Shown here: positions 34,621-41,921 of the stretch, one piece after another | Layout of the letters: every line of letters begins with the position of its first letter | How positions within the stretch are numbered: the stretch's first letter is position 1 | Program-made: the position numbers and the translations under genes | Notes under the pieces: generated by a model | What the model saw: the letters and a program-made list of their open reading frames with translations, nothing else | What the model was told of the DNA's origin: nothing | Database searches by the model: none | Origin: Thermoplasmatota archaeon | GTDB taxonomy: Archaea > Thermoplasmatota > E2 > DHVEG-1 | Assembly (NCBI GenBank): GCA_030601705.1 | Contig: JAUWBM010000011.1 | Location: 1-44,151 of the forward strand | Reading direction: 5' to 3' | DNA: 44,151 nt

Positions 34621-34693
34621 GCCCGGGTAGTGTAGCCTGGCAACATATGGGACTGTGGATCCTCTGTGGCGGGTTCAAATCCCGCCTCGGGCC
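34621..34693 (+). tRNA. tRNA-His (GTG)
   Basis: A 73-nt tRNA. Acceptor GCCCGGG with CTCGGGC, T arm GCGGG-TTCAAAT-CCCGC, anticodon GTG at 34655-34657, discriminator C73. The base before nucleotide 1 (34620) is G, so the G-1 needed by histidyl-tRNA synthetase is genomically encoded and can pair with C73. One mismatch closes the anticodon stem. CCA is not encoded. Confidence 0.95.
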
Positions 34694-34830
34694 CATCAAT
34701 GATTATCCTGGTTTGTTTTTAAGGACAAAAACGACCCATTATTAGTTTAAAACATCTTTTAATAGCAATAGCTAAAGTCCGAATCCCGAGACTTATATGA
34801 AAAATGAATTGTGACAGGTATTATAATATT

Positions 34831-34852
34831 ATTTTCTACCAAACATTTAAAT
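34831..34852 (+). promoter_or_regulatory. Upstream element of the FG-GAP-like gene
   Basis: 21 of 22 bases match the element at 6910-6939 in the same orientation to its gene (CCAAACATTTAAAT core). It ends 60 nt before the ATG at 34913, and a GGAAAGGAGG ribosome site lies between. Confidence 0.5.
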
Positions 34853-34912
34853 TAAAACAACGGATAACCATTTTTACCAAATTTTAATATTTAGGGAAAG
34901 GAGGCAAACGAT

Positions 34913-36637
34913 ATGAAAAAGAAAATATTAGGTGTTTTAGTATGTATGCTGTTGATTGCAGTTACTGTTTTTCCAGTAGCAGGGACAACGAATAATAATA
35001 AAATATTTGATGGGACATCTGCTGATTATATCTATTCAAGTGTTCAGGAGACGTCTGAGGCATGCTTCATTATGGAAGATTGGCAGGAGCAAGCTAAGCT
35101 TCTAGCTTCGGATGGTGAAACTAATGACAGGCTAGGTCTCTCTGTTGCAATAGATGGGGACTATGCCATCGTAGCAGCGGCTAACGACGATGGCGTCAAG
35201 GGTGCGGCGTATATATTCAAACGCACTGGTACAACCTGGACTGATGAAGCTAAGCTGACAGCTTCAGACGGTGCACCTTGGGATGGATTTGGATTTCGTG
35301 CTACAATCGGAGGAGACTACGCCTTCGTAGGAGCAGGTCAGAATGATAATGATAATGGAGTTGATGCCGGCGCAGTATACATATTCAAACGCAGTGGTAC
35401 AACATGGACCGAGGAGCAAAAGTTACTTGCCTCAGATGGCGCATCTTACGATTACTTTGGCTTCCACGTTTCAATTGATGGAGATCGTGCTATCATAGGA
35501 GCAGATCGCGATGACGACAACGGAGAAGGATGTGGAGCGACGTATATATTCAAAAACGACGGAACATCTTGGACTGAAGAAGCAAAATTGACAGCTTCAG
35601 ATGGTGCAGATTGGGACATCTATGGTTGTTGTGACATTAACGGCGACTATGCTATCGTAGGGGCAAATCGGGATGACAACAGCAATGGAGTTGATGCCGG
35701 TTCAGCATATATATACAAACGCACTGGTACAATCTGGGCTGAAGAAGTCAAGTTAATCGCCTCAGACGGTGCAGATAACGATTACTTTGGTTTTCCTGTT
35801 ATAATTGATGAGGACTATGCTATCGTAGGGGCAAATCGGGATGACAACAGCAATGGAGTTGATGCCGGCGCAGTATATATATTCAAACACACTGAAACTG
35901 GTTGGGTTGAGGATGTAAAGATAACTGCATCAGACGGTGAAGCTGGCAGCTGGTTTGGTAATTCCGCTTCAATCAGTGGTGAATATCTCGTCGTATCAGC
36001 ACCTTACAGTGATGACAATGGTGATTGGTCTGGTTCAGCATATATATTCAAACGTTATGGAACAGCTTGGATTGAGGAAACAAAAATAACGCCCTCAGAC
36101 GGTGCGGCTTGGGATATGTTTGGTATTTCTGTTTCGATTAGTGGAGCATACTCCTTACTAGGAGCATGGTGGGACAATGAAATGACTGGTTCAGCATATG
36201 TGTTTAAGAGAACATATATACCTGTTAACGTTGACATCAGACCTGATGACTACCCAAATAACATTAATCCAATGTCCAGAGGAAGAGTTCCGATTGCTGT
36301 ACTTACAACAGACGACTTCGATGCTAGCAGTATTAATCTTAACACTGTAATATTTCTTGGTGCCACACCTGTGATGGACATCATAGAAGATGTTGACAAT
36401 GACGGCGATGATGATATTTTGTTCTTTTTTAAGATACAAGAGTTAGACTTTGACTTACTTGAATATATTGAAGGTCAAGAATTTCCATTTGCTACTTTAA
36501 CTGGTGAAACGTACGATGGTACACCTGTCAAAGGTAAGGATACTGTAAGACTCATAGGACCATTGGAGTTTTTGTTAGAAACAATCCTTGTAAAGCTCTA
36601 TCAAATATTTGAACGGCTAAAACAAATATTTGAGTAA
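34913..36637 (+). CDS. Secreted seven-bladed FG-GAP-like repeat protein
   Basis: A 574-aa exported protein. Signal peptide (MKKKILGVLVCMLLIAVTVF), then seven repeats of about 55 residues. The pattern is EAKLTASDGA..D.FGF.VSI.GDYAIVGA..DD...G.GAVYIFKR.GT.W, with acidic DD/DN positions as in calcium-binding FG-GAP/integrin propellers. A C-terminal domain starts VNVDIRPDDYPNNINPMSRG, followed by DVDNDGDDD; similar domains end many bacterial exported proteins. The last ~30 residues are helical and end ...QIFERLKQIFE. Blades 4 and 5 share a 56-bp exact DNA repeat. A strong Shine-Dalgarno site precedes the ATG. Probably a surface adhesin or binding protein. Confidence 0.85.
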   Translation: MKKKILGVLVCMLLIAVTVFPVAGTTNNNKIFDGTSADYIYSSVQETSEACFIMEDWQEQAKLLASDGETNDRLGLSVAIDGDYAIVAAANDDGVKGAAYIFKRTGTTWTDEAKLTASDGAPWDGFGFRATIGGDYAFVGAGQNDNDNGVDAGAVYIFKRSGTTWTEEQKLLASDGASYDYFGFHVSIDGDRAIIGADRDDDNGEGCGATYIFKNDGTSWTEEAKLTASDGADWDIYGCCDINGDYAIVGANRDDNSNGVDAGSAYIYKRTGTIWAEEVKLIASDGADNDYFGFPVIIDEDYAIVGANRDDNSNGVDAGAVYIFKHTETGWVEDVKITASDGEAGSWFGNSASISGEYLVVSAPYSDDNGDWSGSAYIFKRYGTAWIEETKITPSDGAAWDMFGISVSISGAYSLLGAWWDNEMTGSAYVFKRTYIPVNVDIRPDDYPNNINPMSRGRVPIAVLTTDDFDASSINLNTVIFLGATPVMDIIEDVDNDGDDDILFFFKIQELDFDLLEYIEGQEFPFATLTGETYDGTPVKGKDTVRLIGPLEFLLETILVKLYQIFERLKQIFE

Positions 36638-36874
36638 AAAAATCTGAGGTTATTAAATCAGTGATAAAATAAAAAACATTTTTTCCTTTTTAACTAAAAA
36701 ACGATTCGAAGATACCCAAAAATCACCATAATCTAACAGATATAAAACATTGAAATGTGATGTCATTTAGCCGTTCGTATCCCGATGCGGGCGTAATATT
36801 ATCACGCTGCGAATCCAGGCAAGCTCATAGATTTTTATAAGTTATAGGGATAAGCACGTTTTTATTCATATTGC

Positions 36875-36895
36875 TATAACGAACCGTTCGATATA
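36875..36895. promoter_or_regulatory. Palindromic operator before padR
   Basis: A 21-bp inverted repeat with arms TATA-A-CGAAC around a central C and GTTCG-A-TATA (one mismatched pair). It lies just upstream of the TATA box (36902-36910) that precedes the PadR ATG by about 25 nt. It is the likely binding site for PadR autoregulation. Confidence 0.55.
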
Positions 36896-36932
36896 GTAAT
36901 ATTTATATATCGGCACAGGCATATAGTGTACT

Positions 36933-37412
36933 ATGAACCTAATGCAAAATAATCCACCAATATTGTGTAAAACAAAGGGAATACTTACACACTATTTGCT
37001 TTACTCGTTAAATAAAAAACCTAAATCCGGTTACGAATTAATTGAAGAAATAAAAGAAAAAACAAAAGGAGCTTACATTCCAAGTAAAGGATCGATATAC
37101 CCAATTTTAAATCATTTGGAAGAAGAAAGATTAATCAAAGTTAAAAGTATTGAAAAACGATCAAAAAGTATTTATGAAGTTACATCTCAAGGGAAAAAAA
37201 CTCTTTTATATTTCAAAAAACATAAAACAGAGATGGAAAAAAACATTAAAAAATTTAGAGTTTTAATGGAAGATGCTTTTGATATGAAAGATGATGATTT
37301 GGGTAAATTATTTTTTGATATAAAAATTCACTTTGATACATCATCTTCAGAAAAAAAAGATGAAGTTGTTAAATTACTTAAGAAATGCCGCTCAGTATTA
37401 GAGGAGAAATAA
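36933..37412 (+). CDS. PadR-family transcriptional regulator
   Basis: A 159-aa regulator. The PadR winged helix (ILTHYLLYSLNKKPKSGYELIEEI, AYIPSKGSIYPILNHLEEERLI, wing SIYEVTSQGKKTL) is followed by a charged helical C terminus that would dimerise. PadR proteins usually repress a neighbouring transporter until an inducer binds. The stop TAA overlaps the ATG of the ABC ATPase (TAATG), so the regulator and exporter are translationally coupled. A TATATA box about 25 nt upstream suggests a leaderless transcript, with a palindrome upstream of it. Confidence 0.85.
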   Translation: MNLMQNNPPILCKTKGILTHYLLYSLNKKPKSGYELIEEIKEKTKGAYIPSKGSIYPILNHLEEERLIKVKSIEKRSKSIYEVTSQGKKTLLYFKKHKTEMEKNIKKFRVLMEDAFDMKDDDLGKLFFDIKIHFDTSSSEKKDEVVKLLKKCRSVLEEK

Positions 37413-38506
37413 TGATAACCAAAACTGTTAAATGCCCCGAATGTAAAACCCATATAACCGTTCAAGGAAATCCCGGAGAAATAACCTTTCTATCATGTCC
37501 CAATTGTAATACAAAAGGGAAATTTACCTTTCAAAAAGAAAAAGCTGAATTAAAAGCAATTAGCGATCATAATACAATTGAAGTTAAAAAACTTACAAAA
37601 ATGTTTAATGGTTTTAAAGCTCTTGATAATGTTTCATTTAATGTAAAAAATGGAGAAATATTAGGTTTTGTTGGCCCGAATGGTGCTGGAAAAACAACTA
37701 CAATAAAGTTGCTGACAAATTTACTCATCCCTACATCAGGACAGGCTTATATCAATAATATCAATGTTAATAAAAATCCTACAAAAGCGCTTTTATCAGT
37801 TGGATCATTAATAGAGGTTCCTGGAGTCTATGATTATCTTACTCCCCATGAGATGTTAACATATTTTGGAAAAATCCATAAAATGAATAAGAATGAAATA
37901 AATCAAAAAATTAAAGAAGTTTTGAAAATAGTTAAACTATCAGATTGGGAACATAAAAAGATAGGTTCATTTAGCACAGGAATGCAGAGAAGATTAGCAA
38001 TAGCCAAAGCGATATTGCATAATCCGGATATATTGATTCTTGATGAACCTGTTATTGGTCTTGACCCTAAGGGAATAAAAGATGTTAGGGATATGTTAAA
38101 ACAGTTCAAAAGTAAAGGAGTAACTATTTTTTTAAGTTCACATCTGCTAAATGAAGTAAGGAATACATGTGATAGGATTATTTTTTTAGATGGTGGTAAA
38201 GTTGTTACACAGGGAACTATTGAGGAGATAATGAATAGAATAAAAATTGATGCAATTGAGGTTGAATTTTTAAATCAGTTAACTGAAGTTGATATTAAAA
38301 AAATAAAAAGTATACCTGAGGTTAATAGTATTGAAAAAGAAAATGGTTTTTTTAAAATAAAATTTGATGGTAAACCGGAAACTAGCAATAATATACTTAC
38401 AAAATTGACTAAGCAGGGTTTAAAAATAGTTTCATTTTCTATTAAGAAAGCTGATTTAGAATCTTTTTATGTGTCAATTATGAATGATGAAAAAGGGGTA
38501 ATGTAA
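37412..38506 (+). CDS. ABC transporter ATPase with N-terminal zinc ribbon
   Basis: A 364-aa protein from ATG 37412. Residues 1-40 form a zinc ribbon (CPECKT at Cys8/Cys11 and CPNC at Cys29/Cys32). From about residue 55 comes a DrrA/CcmA-type ATPase: Walker A GPNGAGKTT, Q-loop region, signature FSTGMQRR in place of LSGGQ, Walker B LILDEPVIGLDP and the H-loop SSHLLNE. A C-terminal regulatory segment of about 90 aa follows. It powers export through the permease 1 nt downstream. The zinc ribbon is unusual for this class and might tie the ATPase to another factor. The cargo is unknown; PadR control suggests a toxic small molecule or peptide. Confidence 0.88.
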   Translation: MITKTVKCPECKTHITVQGNPGEITFLSCPNCNTKGKFTFQKEKAELKAISDHNTIEVKKLTKMFNGFKALDNVSFNVKNGEILGFVGPNGAGKTTTIKLLTNLLIPTSGQAYINNINVNKNPTKALLSVGSLIEVPGVYDYLTPHEMLTYFGKIHKMNKNEINQKIKEVLKIVKLSDWEHKKIGSFSTGMQRRLAIAKAILHNPDILILDEPVIGLDPKGIKDVRDMLKQFKSKGVTIFLSSHLLNEVRNTCDRIIFLDGGKVVTQGTIEEIMNRIKIDAIEVEFLNQLTEVDIKKIKSIPEVNSIEKENGFFKIKFDGKPETSNNILTKLTKQGLKIVSFSIKKADLESFYVSIMNDEKGVM

Positions 38507-38507
38507 A

Positions 38508-39332
38508 ATGGATGTTAACCATTATATTCCAGGTGTAGATGATTTTAAAAATACGTATCTTACAATAAAATTTGAGCTGTTAAAACATATTAAAAGAAAA
38601 AGAATTCTGATAACATTGATTATTGCAATTCTGATACCTCTGATTTTTTTTGCAGTTCCCCCACTTCTTGGTCTGGATTATGCTGATACTGCGAATGGTT
38701 TTGCATCCAGTAATCTAGGGTTTATTAACATGTTAATAATTATTTCTGGTGCAATATTTGCAGGAGACTGTATCTCAGGTGAGTTTGATAAAAAAACAGG
38801 TTTATTGCTGTTTCCGACGCCTCAGAAAAAAACAAGTATCTTTGCAGGTAAATATATAGCTTCAATAATTGCGACATGGCTAATTGTATCTATATATTAC
38901 TTAGTCACAGCTTCAGAAATTGCAGCTATTTATGGAGTATCGGGATTCACTGTAGAACTTGGTCAGTCATTTTTATTAGCTTTGCTCTATGCTAGTAGTG
39001 TAGTAAGTATTATTTTTTTCTTTAGCAGCATTATGAAAAAACCAATAACATCCACACTTATTGGTTTCTTTCTTTTGATGATGATACTACCAATTATAAC
39101 TACTGTTTTTACAGTTGCAGAAGTAGATCCCTGGTTTATTGTAACTCATAATGAAGGCCTAATCGCAGATGTTTTTGGAACTGTAAATGAAGGGGGTTTT
39201 GGTCCAGGTCATGAATTTAATTTAACTACCTTTGAACCAGATTTATGGAGTGGCATAAGTGTTATGTCAGCTTATACAATTATACTATTTTTAACAGGTG
39301 TGATGATGGCTGATCGGAGAAAAATGGAATAA
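38508..39332 (+). CDS. ABC-2-type permease
   Basis: A 274-aa membrane protein with six helices. ITLIIAILIPLIFFAVPPLLG is helix 1, followed by an extracellular loop, IIISGAIFAGDCISGEFDKKTG (a typical ABC-2 'GE/EF-K-TG' coupling motif), and three to four more helices ending in LFLTGVMMADRRKME. It is the membrane half of the exporter. It follows the ATPase after 1 nt, and the operon ends here. Substrate unknown. Confidence 0.85.
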   Translation: MDVNHYIPGVDDFKNTYLTIKFELLKHIKRKRILITLIIAILIPLIFFAVPPLLGLDYADTANGFASSNLGFINMLIIISGAIFAGDCISGEFDKKTGLLLFPTPQKKTSIFAGKYIASIIATWLIVSIYYLVTASEIAAIYGVSGFTVELGQSFLLALLYASSVVSIIFFFSSIMKKPITSTLIGFFLLMMILPIITTVFTVAEVDPWFIVTHNEGLIADVFGTVNEGGFGPGHEFNLTTFEPDLWSGISVMSAYTIILFLTGVMMADRRKME

Positions 39333-39806
39333 CATGATAAAAGTGTTTAAAAGGAGAAAACACCTATAAAATGGTACCATTAAACGACCGCATCCCGATG
39401 CGGATATGACTAAGATATGCCACTATCCAACTCTTTATTTTTATGTTAAAAAATGTGTCGGGCTTTTAACTTTTGGAAGGTAAGCCCGCCCCGAGTCTTG
39501 TTACTAATTAGCAAGATTCATTCTTTATTTATTGTGAAAAACCTTTTTCATCGAAAGATTTAAATAAATTACATCATATGGCTGTGACACTATACTCTAT
39601 GTGGTAAACATGGACGCAACATTCGTCTATATGTTTGATTGGTCTTTACTGGCCTTGCATTTGCCCCATAGGTTATAGAAGAACCCCACTCCCCCTGTTT
39701 TTTGATGTCTCTTTTGACGGTTTATCGGATATAATCTCTTTTTAAACAGGTTTATCGTGCTTCAAAGACAGGGAGAGATTCTATAAAAAACTTGGAGGTG
39801 AAAGGC
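39333..39806. other. 474-nt gap with palindromes
   Basis: It holds a perfect 10-bp palindrome (ATGGTACCAT, 39371-39380), a tight hairpin with arms CCGCATC and GATGCGG (39388-39403), and a second hairpin CGGGCTT/AAGCCCG (39459-39465 and 39482-39488). The first two are probably the ABC operon 3' end. Half of the first hairpin (12 bases) recurs upstream of padR at 36779-36790. A 22-codon ORF at 39610 is not convincing. AT-rich sequence near 39557-39570 may start the next gene. Confidence 0.35.
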
Positions 39807-40181
39807 ATGAAACAAAGAAACATAAAAATCGTGAGCATAATGCTCTGTACGCTAGTGATCGCTACCATGATGCCCATGGCAGAAGCCACAAACATCGCAG
39901 AAGAAAAAATAGGTGAGAATACGACCTTGTCTTCTATCAGATATTTTATGGTTGGTATAATACGTTTACATTACGAAGTTATCGTTGATTATTGGTTTAT
40001 TTATGGTTTTAGGACAATTGCAGTCTTCTGCATAGAATATCAAAATGAAACCCCTGTAGGCTTTTACCTGCTAGGACCTCGCCACTACATAGACTTTGAC
40101 GATTTCGGTTTTGAAGGCATACTTGGGCCATTCATTATTCGTGGAGTATTAACTAAAAGATGTTCATTTATGACGTCATAA
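39807..40181 (+). CDS. Small secreted protein, unknown
   Basis: A 124-aa exported protein from ATG 39807, with GGAGGTGA 8 nt upstream; a TTG at 39792 inside the ribosome site is rejected. Signal peptide (IKIVSIMLCTLVIATMM), then a short hydrophobic aromatic domain with DFDDFGFEGILGPFIIRG. The glycine-phenylalanine pattern recalls the C-terminal parts of the secreted proteins at 15268 and 27559. Role unknown. The following 340-nt gap begins with a pyrimidine-rich tract (C5/T3-4 runs) that may end transcription. Confidence 0.6.
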   Translation: MKQRNIKIVSIMLCTLVIATMMPMAEATNIAEEKIGENTTLSSIRYFMVGIIRLHYEVIVDYWFIYGFRTIAVFCIEYQNETPVGFYLLGPRHYIDFDDFGFEGILGPFIIRGVLTKRCSFMTS

Positions 40182-40521
40182 TCATCTACGGAACGCTAAA
40201 CCAACTAACCCCCTCCCTCTTCCTTTTCCCTTTTAGTCAATAAAAAGCATAAATCACTCTCTGCCGTGTTTTCTTTCATTTTTGATATATTCCAATTGAT
40301 TAAACTCAGAGTGACCTAGAATTCACATATATGATTATATATATAAAAATATATATTGAAATACTAACCGAAAATAGAAATGAAAATGAGGGAAAGGAGG
40401 GGAGGTAAGGAAAGAAAAAGGTTTCCCAAAAATGTCATTCCCCCATTATTAATATAAACATATTGTTAGAGGTATATAAATATTATCTCTTGTAGCCCTA
40501 CTTTTTCCCCCTTACATACGA
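40182..40521. other. 340-nt gap, AT-rich with a purine tract
   Basis: A C/T-rich tract at about 40208-40238 follows the secreted-protein gene. A run of TATA steps (about 40327-40358) is followed by a purine-rich stretch (40384-40420). AATGAGGG (40385-40392) can pair with CCCCCATT (40440-40447), with one mismatch. No gene seen; a small transcript is possible but weaker than the candidate at 19441. Confidence 0.3.
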
Positions 40522-40737
40522 TTATTCATTTCTTTCTTCTAAGTCATCCTCAAATATAAATAACTCATCAATAGTAGTTTGTAACGCTTTTGCAATATCA
40601 TGTGCCAGTTTGAGCGAAGGATTGTATTTTCCTTTCTCTATGAAGAGAATGGTTTCTCGTCTCACACTAACCTTTCGTGCAAGATCCTCTTGTGTTAAGT
40701 CGTATCGTGCTCTGAGCTCTTTGATTCTTGTTTTCAT
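40522..40737 (-). CDS. Xre-family HTH regulator
   Basis: A 71-aa single-domain DNA-binding protein: [32 protein letters not shown] is a Cro/CI-type helix-turn-helix, followed by [15 protein letters not shown] and an acidic tail ([10 protein letters not shown]). It is the last gene of a three-gene operon with two membrane proteins, 1 nt after the preceding stop. Small Xre proteins paired with DUF2178/DUF3796-type membrane proteins are seen in many archaea and Firmicutes. It probably represses its own operon at the inverted repeat 41501-41531. Confidence 0.88.
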   Translation of the reverse strand: MKTRIKELRARYDLTQEDLARKVSVRRETILFIEKGKYNPSLKLAHDIAKALQTTIDELFIFEDDLEERNE

Positions 40738-40738
40738 T

Positions 40739-41068
40739 TTACTTACCTGCCCTGTCGTAGTAAAATACAGAGAAAAGGCACACCATCAAGCTTCCTCCAA
40801 AAAGAAATACAAATGCTGGAGCGAATAGTTCAGTACTGCTGTGTGTCAGGTATATATACACAATTGTTCCAATTCCAAAAAATATCGTGTACATAAAAGC
40901 ATTCCTTGTTGCCCTACCAACAATCATTTCTAATCTCTCGTCGCTTAAATTGTACATTGAAAAGTAGGGAATGAAACTAATAAAGCATAGGAAAACTGTC
41001 TTTCCCTCAACAAAATATAACAGGCTTACAACAGATAAGAAACCCAGATACCAAAATACGTTTTTCAT
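40739..41068 (-). CDS. Four-helix membrane protein of the Xre module
   Basis: A 109-aa protein with four hydrophobic segments and a short charged loop after helix 2 ([19 protein letters not shown]). The DER...RNAF loop resembles that of the neighbour (PAKDERLILTNYKAGYYAF), so the two are distantly alike. It is probably a DUF2178/DUF3796-like partner; function unknown. It overlaps the upstream gene by 4 nt and precedes the Xre gene by 1 nt. Confidence 0.72.
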   Translation of the reverse strand: MKNVFWYLGFLSVVSLLYFVEGKTVFLCFISFIPYFSMYNLSDERLEMIVGRATRNAFMYTIFFGIGTIVYIYLTHSSTELFAPAFVFLFGGSLMVCLFSVFYYDRAGK

Positions 41069-41475
41069 TTCGCATCACCCTTTCTGCTAAGGTAAAGGTA
41101 AGATGCAATAAAAACGAAACCTGAAACTAGTACCACGACTGCTGTAACTCGGCTTCCTGGTAGTTCATAATCAAATAAGATTTCAAAAAAGAGAGGGCCG
41201 AAAACTGCACTCCACATTGCAGCAATAAAGGCATAATATCCTGCCTTGTAATTTGTTAGTATCAATCTTTCATCTTTTGCAGGAAGTCCCTTTTTAACAT
41301 TTTTTATTCTATCCCACAGTATATACATTGCTGAAGTTATTAATATTAAAACTATACCTATTAATGTGATTTCATTTAATTCAATGTTACCTACAGATAT
41401 TACATAAAGGGATAGTGTCGCTAGTACCATGGCCGCTATTCCAATGCCTACAACAACTCCTATTTTATCTTTCAT
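41065..41475 (-). CDS. DUF2178-like membrane protein
   Basis: A 136-aa protein with four helices and the loop KKGLPAKDERLILTNYKAGYYAF between helices 2 and 3, the hallmark of the DUF2178 family. The role is unknown. It is the first gene of the operon. GGAGGT lies 8 nt before the ATG, and a TATATATAA box lies about 90 nt upstream (41557-41568). An inverted repeat between them covers the probable start of transcription. Confidence 0.75.
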   Translation of the reverse strand: MKDKIGVVVGIGIAAMVLATLSLYVISVGNIELNEITLIGIVLILITSAMYILWDRIKNVKKGLPAKDERLILTNYKAGYYAFIAAMWSAVFGPLFFEILFDYELPGSRVTAVVVLVSGFVFIASYLYLSRKGDAK

Positions 41476-41500
41476 TTTTTTACCTCCGTTTCTATATTAG

Positions 41501-41531
41501 TTAGTGATAACTTTTTATTAGTTATCATTAA
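41501..41531. promoter_or_regulatory. Inverted-repeat operator of the Xre/DUF2178 operon
   Basis: Arms TTAGTGATAAC (41501-41511) and GTTATCATTAA (41521-41531), 11 bp with one mismatch and a 9-nt spacer. It lies 30 nt downstream of the minus-strand TATA box, so bound protein would block initiation. The likely binder is the Xre protein encoded by the operon. Confidence 0.6.
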
Positions 41532-41568
41532 CTTTTTATTTTCTATTTCTAACATTATGTTATATATA

Positions 41569-41921
41569 TGTAACATCTAGTATTTATAATTTTCTAATTT
41601 TCATATGTTTAAGGAGAAAAATAAGGTTGATGACAAGAATATTTAAGGTAAAAACTGTGTATAAAGAAGCATTATTTCTAATAACTATCTTCAGAAAAAT
41701 TAAATAGGGGAGGAAGGAGGGGGGAAAAATATGAAGAAAAAAAATCAAGATTTTTCCCTTCCTCACCAGTTATAACTTTCTTACTACAACTATTTAAATT
41801 TATGTTGTAAATATTACAAAATGACAATATGGCAATTATTATGTTACATTCGTCTAAAATTATAATATGTTATTGCATACTTCAAACAAAAAACTTGACC
41901 ATCCAATATCCACTGTTCTCG
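41569..41921. other. Gap with a long purine/pyrimidine hairpin
   Basis: No gene beyond shadow reading frames. GAGGAA (41710-41715) plus GGGAAAAAT (41722-41730) can pair with ATTTTTCCC (41750-41758) plus TTCCTC (41759-41764), making a 15-bp stem with a 6-nt bulge and a 19-nt loop. A GTATAAAG box lies at 41660-41667 upstream on the plus strand. The rest is AT-rich. Confidence 0.35.

Noticed and set aside
33401-36807. A 13-base sequence (GCGTGATAATATT) repeated in inverse orientation at 33404 and 36795
   Set aside because: Matches of this length are expected by chance in AT-rich DNA of this size.
39610-39678. A 22-codon ORF in the gap after the ABC operon
   Set aside because: No promoter at a convincing distance and no protein-like pattern.
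40321-40365. TATA-step-rich tract as a replication origin
   Set aside because: No ORB-like repeats and no cdc6/orc1 gene nearby; AT richness alone is not enough.
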